Position numbers and translations under genes: made by a program
Assembly: GCF_000981505.1 (NCBI RefSeq)
Contig: NZ_LN827929.1
Span: 682,001 to 746,000 of the forward strand
Length of the DNA stretch: 64,000 bases
From: Candidatus Methylopumilus planktonicus
Lineage (GTDB): Bacteria > Pseudomonadota > Gammaproteobacteria > Burkholderiales > Methylophilaceae
Direction of reading: 5' to 3'
In this document: piece after piece, positions 51,486-60,518 of the stretch
Numbering within the stretch: position 1 is the stretch's first letter
Layout of the letters: every line of letters starts with the position of its first letter
The notes under the pieces: model-generated
Database searches by the model: none
What the model saw: the letters and a program-made list of their open reading frames with translations, nothing else
Told to the model about the DNA's origin: nothing

Positions 51486-52508
51486 TTAAGAAAATAGTCT
51501 TCGTGCGCATGAGCTTCCAGGTATGATATTTTTAGCTACCATTTGATTTTCAATTTTTTCAACCTGATATCTAATGCGCTCAATATGGTTAACATTTAAT
51601 TCTTTTTTATTGGAATCAACAAGCATACATTCAAGTTCTTTTTGAAAATTAGTAATCGATTCCAACATTGCGTCAAACGATTCTTTACAACTCAAGGTAA
51701 GTGGCAAATCCATTTGAAAAAGAATGCCTTGAATATACGGATCAAGATTAAAACTTAAGGGCTGTTGATTTAAAGAAGTTACCCGAAATAAAGGGTGCTT
51801 ATCACGACCCTTGAATTCATGATACCCATCTTTGTTTACTTTGAAACCATCTGTTTTTAATGTTTCAATTAGCTTTTCATTATCGAACAAGCTATTATTT
51901 TTGGGGATTAGAGTTAAAGTCATCATATGATCGACAAGAGCGCAAAATTGATTAAGCTCTTTTGCATCTTCTTCTATATTTGAATGGGAAAGCCAAATTA
52001 GGCTTCCATCTAAATCATTTTTAGTTTTCTCTGAAAGCATTCGAAATGTCTGTGTATGTGCTTGTGAAATTGGGCCTTGGCGATCTACCAACTGAATAGC
52101 TATAAGTATTTGATCGAATGATGCTGAGCCAGTTAAGCCCTCTGTAGACTGCCATTCATCTTCATTTCTACGAATGAAACAATGCGCATGAGGAAGTTCA
52201 ATAAAGTCTCTTAAGTTTAATTTAGAAGTGGCATGGGTTGCTTTGTTAAGCCTTATAAAAGCAATAGCATCAATATCGCGATAGATATCTTTAGGTAAGT
52301 TCGAAAGTAAATATTTTTCTGAGATGCTTAAATCATGATCATAAGGATTTTTTTCTTCCAGGCTTAAACCATTTTCATCTTTATATAAAAAAGATTTTTC
52401 AGCATGGTTTTGTTTTCGGTACTGGATAAGACGAATCCAGTTAAAAATGATCATAATAAGGATAATTATTACTGCGAGAATCGTCAGGGCAAACTGAATG
52501 TCAGACAT
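51486..52508 (-). CDS. zipA: Cell division protein ZipA
   Basis: Bitopic membrane protein that tethers FtsZ. An N-terminal membrane segment (about 5-26, ALTILAVIIILIMIIFNWI), a charged linker, and a C-terminal FtsZ-binding domain (GPISQAHTQTFRMLSEK, GYHEFKGRDKHPLFRVTSL, PLTLSCKESFDAMLESI). The linker is short and the sequence diverged, so the name rests partly on position between smc and ligA. The stop of zipA abuts the ligA ATG. Confidence 0.85.
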   Translation of the reverse strand: MSDIQFALTILAVIIILIMIIFNWIRLIQYRKQNHAEKSFLYKDENGLSLEEKNPYDHDLSISEKYLLSNLPKDIYRDIDAIAFIRLNKATHATSKLNLRDFIELPHAHCFIRRNEDEWQSTEGLTGSASFDQILIAIQLVDRQGPISQAHTQTFRMLSEKTKNDLDGSLIWLSHSNIEEDAKELNQFCALVDHMMTLTLIPKNNSLFDNEKLIETLKTDGFKVNKDGYHEFKGRDKHPLFRVTSLNQQPLSFNLDPYIQGILFQMDLPLTLSCKESFDAMLESITNFQKELECMLVDSNKKELNVNHIERIRYQVEKIENQMVAKNIIPGSSCARRLFS

Positions 52509-52530
52509 GCTTGTAATAAGTCCTGTTAAC

Positions 52531-55500
52531 TTAATTTGCTAGCTCCATCTTCTCTACTTCCTCTAATGACACCTCAACAATTCTTGATACACCAGATTCT
52601 TGCATCGTGACACCTATAAGTTGCTGAGCCATTTCCATAGCGATTTTATTATGTGATACATAAAGAAATTGTGTATTTTTGGACATCTCAGTAACCATAT
52701 TTGTGAAACGAAGTGTATTGCTATCATCAAGTGGTGCATCGACCTCGTCCATGAGACAGAATGGTGCTGGATTTAACTTGAATAGAGCAAATACGAGGGC
52801 TGTAGCAGTTAATGCTTTTTCTCCACCGGATAATTGACTGATGGTTGTATTCTTTTTGCCTGGGGGCTGAGCTGTAACTTGAATGCCCGTATCTAAAATC
52901 TCTTCGCCTAAAAGCTCAAGCTTTGCTTGGCCACCATCAAATAGCACTTTAAAAAACTCTGTAAAGTTCTTATTCACTTCATTAAAAGTAGTAATTAAGC
53001 GATCTCGTGTCTCTTTATCAATACGCCTTATAGCGTCCTCTAAAGTATTGCTCGCGGACGTTAAATCTTCAACCTGGCTATCAAGATAACCTTTCCTTTC
53101 CTTTTCTGAGGTAAGTTCATGAATAGCAGCTAGATTGACAGGGCCTAATAAATTAATTTCTTCTTGAAGTTTGTTGCACAGCTCTTGCACTTCTTTAACG
53201 GTTGTTTTGTCTGTGATTGATTCTGAAAGAACCACCTCATCTAATTGTGACTCATTGATCTCATTTTGAAATTGTTCAAATAGTAATTTTGATTCCTGCT
53301 CATTTAAACGAGATTGCTCGAGTTTGTCTCGGATTGGGTGAACCGCTTGCTCAGTTTGCAATCGTTTTTGTTCGCTTTCACGTAAATCTATTTCTTTTTG
53401 AGCAAGATTGTCACGCGATGCAATAAGGACTTTTTCTCGTTCGTCTTTAACTGTAAGTTTTTCTCTTAAGGTAGTTTGCAGTGCATCAACATGCTCAGTA
53501 TTGATTGAGGCCTTAGCAATATCTTTTTTATTATTAAGAGTATTATTATCTTCAGATAATAGACTTACTCTGGTCTTTAATTCGCTAACTTTGTTATCAA
53601 TAATCTTTAAATTAAAATGGCTTTCTTGAAGTTGTATTTCTGCCTCATTGACTTGCTTTTTAGCGCTTTCGTAATCGAATTCATGGCGTTTTTTAATTTC
53701 TTCAGTGGCTGTTTTTTGCTCTAAAAATCTATGTAAATCACCCTCTAAATTTTGAATGAGACTAGACTTGGATTTTTTATCAACCTCAATTTGGGTCAGC
53801 TTTACCTTTAACTCATTTTGCTCATGAGAAATATTGCTATGCTTTTCATTAGCGTAAGCTATGCTTTGTTGAATTTTTTCTACTTCTATCTCCGTTTGAT
53901 GAAGCTCATTTAAGGAGTCCTTTAATTCCTCACTGAAAGAATCTGCTTGCTCTTCATAATCATTTAATTGAAGCTCAGCTTCATTAAGTTTATTTAATAC
54001 ATCTTTATAATTTTTTTCTATGGACGGAAATCTTTCTTGCAGCGCTTTGAGTCTTTCTTGGCGAACAAGAATGCCGTTAAGAGATGCATCTTTGCCATAA
54101 AAGGAAACGCTATTTTTAGTAAAAATATCGCCTTGTTGATTTACTAAGAATTCCCCCTGCTCCAAATCACCAATGAAATTTTTGTAGCTTTCGCCCTTTG
54201 GAATAAGGTAGCAATCAGATAACCATTCTGATAAGAGATTCATAAGAAGTGGATCGCTAATTTCAATAGTATCCAATGCGGAATTTAATTTATTATTTTT
54301 TGGCTTATAAGCATGAGACGCGTTTAAATTAGCAAGGACCATAGACGCAGGTGGCCTATGAGCTATTAATTCATATTGAGCTAAGACTGCATTTAGTTTT
54401 CCACCAAGCGCTGATTCGATAGCTGTTACCCAGTCTGTTTTGATTTTTAGCTTTTCCCAAAGACGATTTGAAGTGTTTATATTGTGCTGAGAAGTCCAGC
54501 TTTTAAGGCTTTCATTTCCTTGGGTATCATCTTGAATTTGAGCAAGTGTTTTAATTTCACCCTCAATCTGACTTAATTCTTTTTGTATTTCTATCTGATG
54601 CTGTCTGAAAGTATCAATTTCTTCTTCAAGGTCGGATGATAGTGATTTATTTTCACTTATCTTTTCTTCAATTTTTTCCACATCTGATCGCTTATCAGTA
54701 AGATCAATTTCTTTCTCTTCGAGTTGAGATTTACCAGACAAATCAATATTGTTGATCTCATTACTTAAAAATGAAATGCGTGCATTTGTTTCTTCTTCGG
54801 TTTTGTGAATGAAATCTATCGTCGCTTTTTCAAGATTGATTTTTTCTTGCGTTATCTGAAATTGGTTTGCAGATAAGTTAAATTGTTCTGATGATGAAAG
54901 GTATTGCGCTTCTACTGACTGAATTGATGATTTAAGTGTATTAAAGCTCTCATCTTTGGTCTTAAAGAGCTCGCTTAAGGCTGTTTTCTCAATTAATGCC
55001 TCTTCAATTTCTTTTGTAAATTTAAGCTGATCTTCTGCATTCTTAGTAAGATTAGCTTCAATTTCAACTAATTCTTTTTTGCTGCGCTCTAAAAGCTCAT
55101 TTTGATTTCTAATGTTATTTTCAATATTGGAAACTTCAGAATTGATTTCGTAAAAGCTTGCTTGGTTCTTATTGATTTCATCAGAAGCATTAATGTGAGC
55201 TTGTCTTAAATTTTCTACTTCAGCCTCTATTTTTCTTAGAGCTGCAGTTTGTTGCTCTAATTCATTTACGAGCTTCTCAACCTGAGACTGATGTTTTTTC
55301 CAAACAATACTAGCATCGCGTTTTTTTAATACCCAGACTTGTGCTTGATGAAACTTATGCTTCTCAGTGAGTTCGTTATACTTTGTTGCAATCACTGCTT
55401 GAGATTCAAGCTTTGCAATCTGCTGAATAATTTCGTTTACGACATCTTGGATGCGACTTAAATTTTCTCGCGTGTCTCTTAGTCTAAATTCTGTTTCACG

Positions 55501-56031
55501 GCGACGCTCTTTGTATTTGCTAACGCCAGCAGCTTCTTCAAGATAATTTCTTAATTCCTCAGGTTTGGCTTCAATAATTTGTGAGATAGTATTTTGACCG
55601 ATGATGGCATACCCTCTTCCACCCAAGCCTGTCCCTAAGAAAAGATCAGCAATGTCTTTTCGCCTAACAGCTAAATTATTAATATAATAAGTGGAGCCTT
55701 TTTCTCTTTCGATGACTCGTTTTACAGATATTTCTGCATACTGTGACCATTCTGTAGGCGCTTTTCCTAAAGAGTTATCAAAAATTAGTTCGACACTTGC
55801 ACGAGAAATCGGTTTACGGTTTTCTGATCCGTTGAAAATGACCGAATCCATATTTTCACTTCGCATTTCTTTTGCTGAAGATTCGCCAAGCACCCATTTC
55901 ACGGATTCCATGATGTTTGATTTTCCGCAGCCATTGGGGCCTACAATACCAACTCTTTGCCCTTGAAGTTGAATGGTGGTGGGGTCTACGAAAGATTTAA
56001 AACCAGCTAATTTAAGTTGTATAAGTCGCAC
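52531..56031 (-). CDS. smc: Chromosome partition protein SMC
   Basis: SMC folds the chromosome as a coiled-coil ATPase. Walker A GPNGCGKSNIMESVKWVLGE near residue 32, long coiled coils (about 170-500 and 670-1000), the hinge near 510-650 (IESALGGKLNAVLAQ), then the signature ISQLSGGEKALTATALVFALF and Walker B FCLMDEVDAPLDDSN. 1166 residues, standard. Starts MRLIQLKLAGFKSFVDPT. It is divergent from queF. Confidence 0.98.
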   Translation of the reverse strand: MRLIQLKLAGFKSFVDPTTIQLQGQRVGIVGPNGCGKSNIMESVKWVLGESSAKEMRSENMDSVIFNGSENRKPISRASVELIFDNSLGKAPTEWSQYAEISVKRVIEREKGSTYYINNLAVRRKDIADLFLGTGLGGRGYAIIGQNTISQIIEAKPEELRNYLEEAAGVSKYKERRRETEFRLRDTRENLSRIQDVVNEIIQQIAKLESQAVIATKYNELTEKHKFHQAQVWVLKKRDASIVWKKHQSQVEKLVNELEQQTAALRKIEAEVENLRQAHINASDEINKNQASFYEINSEVSNIENNIRNQNELLERSKKELVEIEANLTKNAEDQLKFTKEIEEALIEKTALSELFKTKDESFNTLKSSIQSVEAQYLSSSEQFNLSANQFQITQEKINLEKATIDFIHKTEEETNARISFLSNEINNIDLSGKSQLEEKEIDLTDKRSDVEKIEEKISENKSLSSDLEEEIDTFRQHQIEIQKELSQIEGEIKTLAQIQDDTQGNESLKSWTSQHNINTSNRLWEKLKIKTDWVTAIESALGGKLNAVLAQYELIAHRPPASMVLANLNASHAYKPKNNKLNSALDTIEISDPLLMNLLSEWLSDCYLIPKGESYKNFIGDLEQGEFLVNQQGDIFTKNSVSFYGKDASLNGILVRQERLKALQERFPSIEKNYKDVLNKLNEAELQLNDYEEQADSFSEELKDSLNELHQTEIEVEKIQQSIAYANEKHSNISHEQNELKVKLTQIEVDKKSKSSLIQNLEGDLHRFLEQKTATEEIKKRHEFDYESAKKQVNEAEIQLQESHFNLKIIDNKVSELKTRVSLLSEDNNTLNNKKDIAKASINTEHVDALQTTLREKLTVKDEREKVLIASRDNLAQKEIDLRESEQKRLQTEQAVHPIRDKLEQSRLNEQESKLLFEQFQNEINESQLDEVVLSESITDKTTVKEVQELCNKLQEEINLLGPVNLAAIHELTSEKERKGYLDSQVEDLTSASNTLEDAIRRIDKETRDRLITTFNEVNKNFTEFFKVLFDGGQAKLELLGEEILDTGIQVTAQPPGKKNTTISQLSGGEKALTATALVFALFKLNPAPFCLMDEVDAPLDDSNTLRFTNMVTEMSKNTQFLYVSHNKIAMEMAQQLIGVTMQESGVSRIVEVSLEEVEKMELAN

Positions 56032-56108
56032 AATATTCTTTTGTTGAAGTGAAGTAGGTGATAAGTAATAACAGTATAATAACTTTTTTTACTATCTTAT
56101 TTTAATCT

Positions 56109-56555
56109 ATGAACGCACTTTCTTTGGGAAAAAAACCAAGCGCAAAACCTACTAAAAAGCTTGAAACTTTCACTAATCCATGCACTTCTCGGGACTTCCA
56201 TATTCAGATGCAAATTCCTGAATTTACCTGTTTATGCCCTAAGACGGGGCAGCCAGACTTTGCGACTTTATATCTTGATTACATTCCCAATAAAAAATGT
56301 GTGGAGCTTAAAAGTCTTAAGCTTTATATCTGGTCTTTTAGGGATGAAGGCTGTTTCCATGAGGCCGTCACTAATCGAATTTTAGATGATTTAGTAAAGG
56401 CAACGGAACCACGATTTATGCGGCTTCGTGCCGAATTCTTTGTGCGTGGCGGCGTTTTTACTAACGTGGTCGTCGAGCATAAGAAAAAGGGTTGGAAGCC
56501 AGAACCTACAATTGATTTAACGCAATTTTCAAAACAATCAAACACCCGATCTTAA
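56109..56555 (+). CDS. queF: NADPH-dependent preQ0 reductase QueF (type I)
   Basis: Reduces preQ0 to preQ1 for queuosine in tRNA. The catalytic Cys is Cys43 in FTCLCPKTGQPDFATLY, with Asp50, and Glu66 lies in the QueF motif VELKSLKLY; FRDEGCFHEAVTN follows. 148 residues, the short single-domain type. A TAA-rich gap separates it from smc. queC, queD and queE are not in the window. Confidence 0.97.
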   Translation: MNALSLGKKPSAKPTKKLETFTNPCTSRDFHIQMQIPEFTCLCPKTGQPDFATLYLDYIPNKKCVELKSLKLYIWSFRDEGCFHEAVTNRILDDLVKATEPRFMRLRAEFFVRGGVFTNVVVEHKKKGWKPEPTIDLTQFSKQSNTRS

Positions 56556-56611
56556 AAGGATTGACTCGCCTATCAGTAGAACTTAAGATGGACGCCTTCG
56601 ATCAAATATCT

Positions 56612-56687
<76 letters not shown>

Positions 56688-56740
56688 AATACCTTATATC
56701 AAACGCTGTTCTATAGTAGAATAGCACCTTCTTTTCTTAG

Positions 56741-56816
56741 GTCCCCATCGTCTAGAGGCCTAGGACACCTCCCTTTCACGGAGGGAACAGGGGTTCGACT
56801 CCCCTTGGGGACGCCA
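56741..56816 (+). tRNA. tRNA-Glu (anticodon TTC)
   Basis: 76 bases. Acceptor GTCCCCA with TGGGGAC, anticodon arm CTCCC-TTTCACG-GAGGG gives TTC, T arm CAGGG-GTTCGAC-TCCCC type, CCA encoded at 56814-56816. It lies 53 bases after tRNA-Ala and is probably in one transcript with it. Confidence 0.97.
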
Positions 56817-56896
56817 ATTACCAAGCTAGCTCTGCAATTCAGAGATAGCTTCAAACATGCTAGAATCACTTTTTTTAAAATTTCCCGTAAAAACTT

Positions 56897-57427
56897 ATGA
56901 GCTTAGATAACGTCCTTCCTGGTAAAAATATTCCAACATATTTTAACGTCATTATTGAAATTCCTATGAATGCTGATCCAATCAAATATGAGGTGGATAA
57001 AGAGTCAGGTGCGATCTTTGTAGATCGATTTATGGGCACTGCTATGCACTACCCTACTAACTATGGCTATGTACCAAAAACAATTTCGGGGGATGGTGAT
57101 CCTGTTGATGTGCTTGTCGTTACTCCATTCCCTTTAATTCCAGGCGTGGTTGTAAGTTGTCGCGCTGTTGGCATATTAGAAATGGAAGATGAGCAGGGTC
57201 AGGACGCAAAAGTTTTAGCAGTTCCTGAAGATAGAATTCTTTCAATCTATTCGCGCTGGCAAAAACCGGAAGATATGAATCCTTTACGCCTTAATCAAAT
57301 TCAACATTTTTTCGAGCACTATAAAGATTTGGAAAAAGGTAAATGGGTTAAAGTTAAAGGCTGGAAAGGTCCTCAAGATGCACACAAAGAAATTCTCGAG
57401 GGCATTGAAAGATACAAAAAAAGTTAG
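56897..57427 (+). CDS. ppa: Inorganic pyrophosphatase
   Basis: Soluble family I pyrophosphatase. IEIPMNADPIKYEVDKESG, DRFMGTAMHYPTNYGYVPKT, DGDPVDVLVVTPFPL (metal-binding Asp residues) and RILSIYSRW / KGWKGPQDAHKEI are typical. 176 residues. The stop is only 3 bases from the stop of the convergent gene at 57431, so no room exists for a separate terminator. Confidence 0.97.
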   Translation: MSLDNVLPGKNIPTYFNVIIEIPMNADPIKYEVDKESGAIFVDRFMGTAMHYPTNYGYVPKTISGDGDPVDVLVVTPFPLIPGVVVSCRAVGILEMEDEQGQDAKVLAVPEDRILSIYSRWQKPEDMNPLRLNQIQHFFEHYKDLEKGKWVKVKGWKGPQDAHKEILEGIERYKKS

Positions 57428-57430
57428 CTG

Positions 57431-57808
57431 TTAAAACCCATGACGTCCCACAATCTCGGACGGGTCTTCATCTTTAAGAAATGCATATTCTCCTGTGATA
57501 TCTATTTCTATCCAATCACATGACAAAGATAAAGTTTCGAAGTTTTCATCAATGACGCAGCAATCTAGCCACTTCTTTTCGCCGTTAATTAAAACAGCTT
57601 GAAAGCCAATATCTCTCCAAGCATTCACTAAATTTTCCATATCAATTGGATTCATAGCGCCATCTCTAAACAGATGCTCATCATACCAAACGCGAGTTCC
57701 GAGGGAAGAAGCGTGATCGATCAAGCATTGTTCCCATCCGCCAGGATATTTCTCTTCAATAGTTAATCTTCGAACAATAAAATTAATATGCTCTAATGCA
57801 ATGGCCAT
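57431..57808 (-). CDS. Hypothetical protein, 125 residues
   Basis: I do not recognise the family. The sequence is acidic and rich in Trp and aromatic residues (ALEHINFIVRRLTIEEKYPGG, RVWYDEHLFRDGAMNP, KKWLDCCVIDENFETL, LSCDWIEIDITGEYAFL). No signal or membrane segment. It starts right beside the end of the pseudouridine synthase gene (57809) and probably shares its transcript. Confidence 0.7.
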   Translation of the reverse strand: MAIALEHINFIVRRLTIEEKYPGGWEQCLIDHASSLGTRVWYDEHLFRDGAMNPIDMENLVNAWRDIGFQAVLINGEKKWLDCCVIDENFETLSLSCDWIEIDITGEYAFLKDEDPSEIVGRHGF

Positions 57809-58546
57809 TTAAAAATTTTCTTTCTCTTCTAAAAAACGCCACATGCCTGTGGGCAGATCGCCAAGTAAAACATTTCCAATTCTCACCCTTTTTAATCCAG
57901 TCACATGAAGCCCAACAAGCTCGCACATTCTTCTAATTTGTCTATTTCGTCCCTCGGTTAAAACAAAGCGCAATTGATCGTCATTTTGCCATTCAACTTC
58001 AGCATTTTTTAGCTTGTAGCCATCGAGCGAAAGTCCATGTCTTAATAACTCCAAACCTTGACTCACTAATTTTCCTTCAACTCGAACTAAGTATTCTTTT
58101 TCGATAGCGCTCTGCTCACCAATAATTGTTTTAGCAATTCTTCCATCTTGTGTAAGCACTAATAATCCTGAAGAATCAATATCAAGTCTTCCAGCTGGAG
58201 CCAACCCATCGGTATTAAATCTTGAATTTCGAGACGATTTCTGTTTAGAAAGTTGAAAATTATCGTGGGTCACTAGACTGGCGGCAGGCGTAAAAGCTTT
58301 ATCGTCATCAAGATGTGAAATATAACCCACGGGTTTATTTAAGATAACGGTAGCTTTGGAGGACTGCTGAATAGCTGCTTGCTTTTTTAATTCAACTTTT
58401 TGTGATCGATAAGCGCGTGTACCTAATTCAGTGACAACCTTACCATCAAGCATGACAAGGCCTTGTTCGATATAAGTATCAGCTTCTCTTCTCGAACAAA
58501 GACCAAGCTCAGATAGTATTTTTGAAATACGAACAGCTTCTTCCAT
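57809..58546 (-). CDS. Pseudouridine synthase, RsuA/RluF family
   Basis: Isomerises a uridine in rRNA. An N-terminal S4 domain (VRISKILSELGLCSRREADTYIEQG), the motif ILNKPVGYISHL, the catalytic Asp in PAGRLDIDSSGLLVLTQDG, and LTEGRNRQIRRMCELVGLHVTGLKRVRIGN. 245 residues. NKPVGYIS with the S4 domain suggests RluF-like (23S U2604) rather than RluB, but I cannot separate them firmly. Confidence 0.85.
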   Translation of the reverse strand: MEEAVRISKILSELGLCSRREADTYIEQGLVMLDGKVVTELGTRAYRSQKVELKKQAAIQQSSKATVILNKPVGYISHLDDDKAFTPAASLVTHDNFQLSKQKSSRNSRFNTDGLAPAGRLDIDSSGLLVLTQDGRIAKTIIGEQSAIEKEYLVRVEGKLVSQGLELLRHGLSLDGYKLKNAEVEWQNDDQLRFVLTEGRNRQIRRMCELVGLHVTGLKRVRIGNVLLGDLPTGMWRFLEEKENF

Positions 58547-58563
58547 TTATATAAGCTTTATGA

Positions 58564-60405
58564 TTATTTAAGTTTGTAAACCAAGATGTTGTCACCTTCT
58601 TTGAAACCAAAGATAGAATTACCACCTGCAGCAACAGCAATATATTGCGTTCCATCAATCTCATAACTAATAGGTGGTGCATTAACACCTGCATCAACTT
58701 TATTTGTCCAAAGTAACTTTCCAGTTTTAGCATTGTAAGCATTAAAATTCCCATTACCCTCACCCATGAAAACAAGATTACCTTCAGTCGCTAATAAGCC
58801 TCCTGTTAATGGTTGATCTGTCTTAACTTGCCATTTAATTTTTTTACTATTTAGATCAATAGCAGAAAGTAGTCCCCATCTCTCATCTTGTGTAGGTTCG
58901 GAAGAAGCATATCTAATCGCAGGTAAATCATCACGCGCAGGCTCATCAACTAATGTGTATTTAATAGGTGCATGAATAGCTGAAACAAATGCAATTTGAT
59001 TTTTTTCATCTAGGGAAGTTGGGCCCCAATTAGCACCGCCTAAAATACCCGGGTATAAAACTGTACCTTCAGCTGTGGCTTTTGCAAAAAGATTTTTTTG
59101 TGGCACAAAGGGTTCTGTTTTTGCCAAAAGATCACCCGTGATACGATTGTGAATGTAATACCAACCGGTCTTACTGGCCTGACCTACCGCAGAAATTGTT
59201 TTACCATCTTTCTTATATTCAAATAATACTAGGGGGCTAGCAACATCATATCCCCATACATCATGAGGAACTTGCTGATAAAACCATTTTAATTTACCTG
59301 AGGTCGCATCAAGCGCTACAAGGGAAACAGTATATAAATTGTCTCCAGGTCTTGAAATGTCATTCATCTGTGGAGAAGGATTACCTGTACCAAAATATAA
59401 AGTATTTGCATCTTCATCAATAGCTGGGGTGCTCCATGCTGAGCCTCCTCCATACTTCCAAGCCTCTTTATTATTCTTAAGACTTTCTTTTTCTTGAGCA
59501 ATGTTACGGTTTAAAGAAATAATACCTTCAATTGTTTCTCTAAATTTACCCTCCCATCCTTCTGATGGAATCGTATCGAACTGCCAGACACGCTTACCTG
59601 TTTGAATGTTATAGGCTGCCAAAAATCCTGGGCGCCCAAAACGACCATCCACACCAATCACAGCGCCCATTGGTGCATCTGGTCTGGGGGTGTCGACATG
59701 TAATCCATATCCCACCCCTGTAATGCCCACAATTACTAAATCTTTGTAAGTTACTGGGGCCATAGCAATACCTACACCGGTTTGACCATAAACATCCTTT
59801 TGACTCTTACTGTCAGACTGACTTAGTGAGTCACTACTTTCAAATTTATTATCATTATCAGCAACATCAATATCCCAGATTTTTTTACCTGTTTTCGCAT
59901 CTAAGGCAACCAATCTTGCATCAACGGTACCTATAAAAATTTTATTACTTGAATATGCCACTCCTCGATTTGCAGGTCCGCAACACATTCTCCAGCTATC
60001 TCTTTTTTTATGGTTATAACGCCATAACTCTTTACCTGTCTTTGCGTCTAATGCCACCACATGGTTATGCGGAAGACTGATAAACATTACATTATTAATA
60101 ACCAATGGGGATGCTTGAAATGTCGCTGCAACACCCGATTTAAATTTCCAAGCGAGTTCAAGATTTTTGACGTTATCTTGATTAATTTGAGTTAAGGTCG
60201 AAAAGCGTTGATTGGTAAGATTCTTACCATATGAAGGCCATTGCTCGTCTGAGCCAAATTTGAATGACGGAAGCTTGGGTAGAGAAATCTTATCTAAAGA
60301 CAATGAGTCTGGGGAAATAGAATCCATAGAAGCGCAACCTGTGAATATAAGAAAAAAGAAGCTTAATAGAGCCGCTCGAATAGATTTCAACGTATACCCT
60401 TTCAA
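58564..60405 (-). CDS. PQQ-dehydrogenase-fold lipoprotein with altered active site
   Basis: Eight-bladed propeller of the methanol/alcohol dehydrogenase family, with tryptophan-docking repeats (VVALDAKTGKELW and more), the vicinal Cys pair Cys141-Cys142 in MCCGPANRGVAY and GTGNPSP with Asn342. The signal ends in a lipobox (LIFTGC, Cys24; Ala and Ser follow), so it should be an outer-membrane-directed lipoprotein, unlike soluble XoxF/MxaF. At the usual metal-Glu position (GAEFGVRG-type) it has Arg255 in GRFGRPG, and at the catalytic Asp (PHDEWDYD-type) it has Gly385 in PHDVWGYD; Asp387 remains. So it probably is not an ordinary dehydrogenase. 613 residues. Confidence 0.8.
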   Translation of the reverse strand: MKGYTLKSIRAALLSFFFLIFTGCASMDSISPDSLSLDKISLPKLPSFKFGSDEQWPSYGKNLTNQRFSTLTQINQDNVKNLELAWKFKSGVAATFQASPLVINNVMFISLPHNHVVALDAKTGKELWRYNHKKRDSWRMCCGPANRGVAYSSNKIFIGTVDARLVALDAKTGKKIWDIDVADNDNKFESSDSLSQSDSKSQKDVYGQTGVGIAMAPVTYKDLVIVGITGVGYGLHVDTPRPDAPMGAVIGVDGRFGRPGFLAAYNIQTGKRVWQFDTIPSEGWEGKFRETIEGIISLNRNIAQEKESLKNNKEAWKYGGGSAWSTPAIDEDANTLYFGTGNPSPQMNDISRPGDNLYTVSLVALDATSGKLKWFYQQVPHDVWGYDVASPLVLFEYKKDGKTISAVGQASKTGWYYIHNRITGDLLAKTEPFVPQKNLFAKATAEGTVLYPGILGGANWGPTSLDEKNQIAFVSAIHAPIKYTLVDEPARDDLPAIRYASSEPTQDERWGLLSAIDLNSKKIKWQVKTDQPLTGGLLATEGNLVFMGEGNGNFNAYNAKTGKLLWTNKVDAGVNAPPISYEIDGTQYIAVAAGGNSIFGFKEGDNILVYKLK

Positions 60406-60518
60406 AACGATCGTATGAGATTGCTAGATTAATAAAGCACTTTATGGATAATGCCTAATACTGATATCTTATCGCAAGCAATCTTTTTTTAATACCAGAT
60501 ATAGACTGACAACCTTAC

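Noticed and set aside
58509..58775. Minus-strand frame overlapping the end of the PQQ-fold gene
   Set aside because: Out of frame with the propeller gene, hydrophobic low-complexity, no homology; a shadow.
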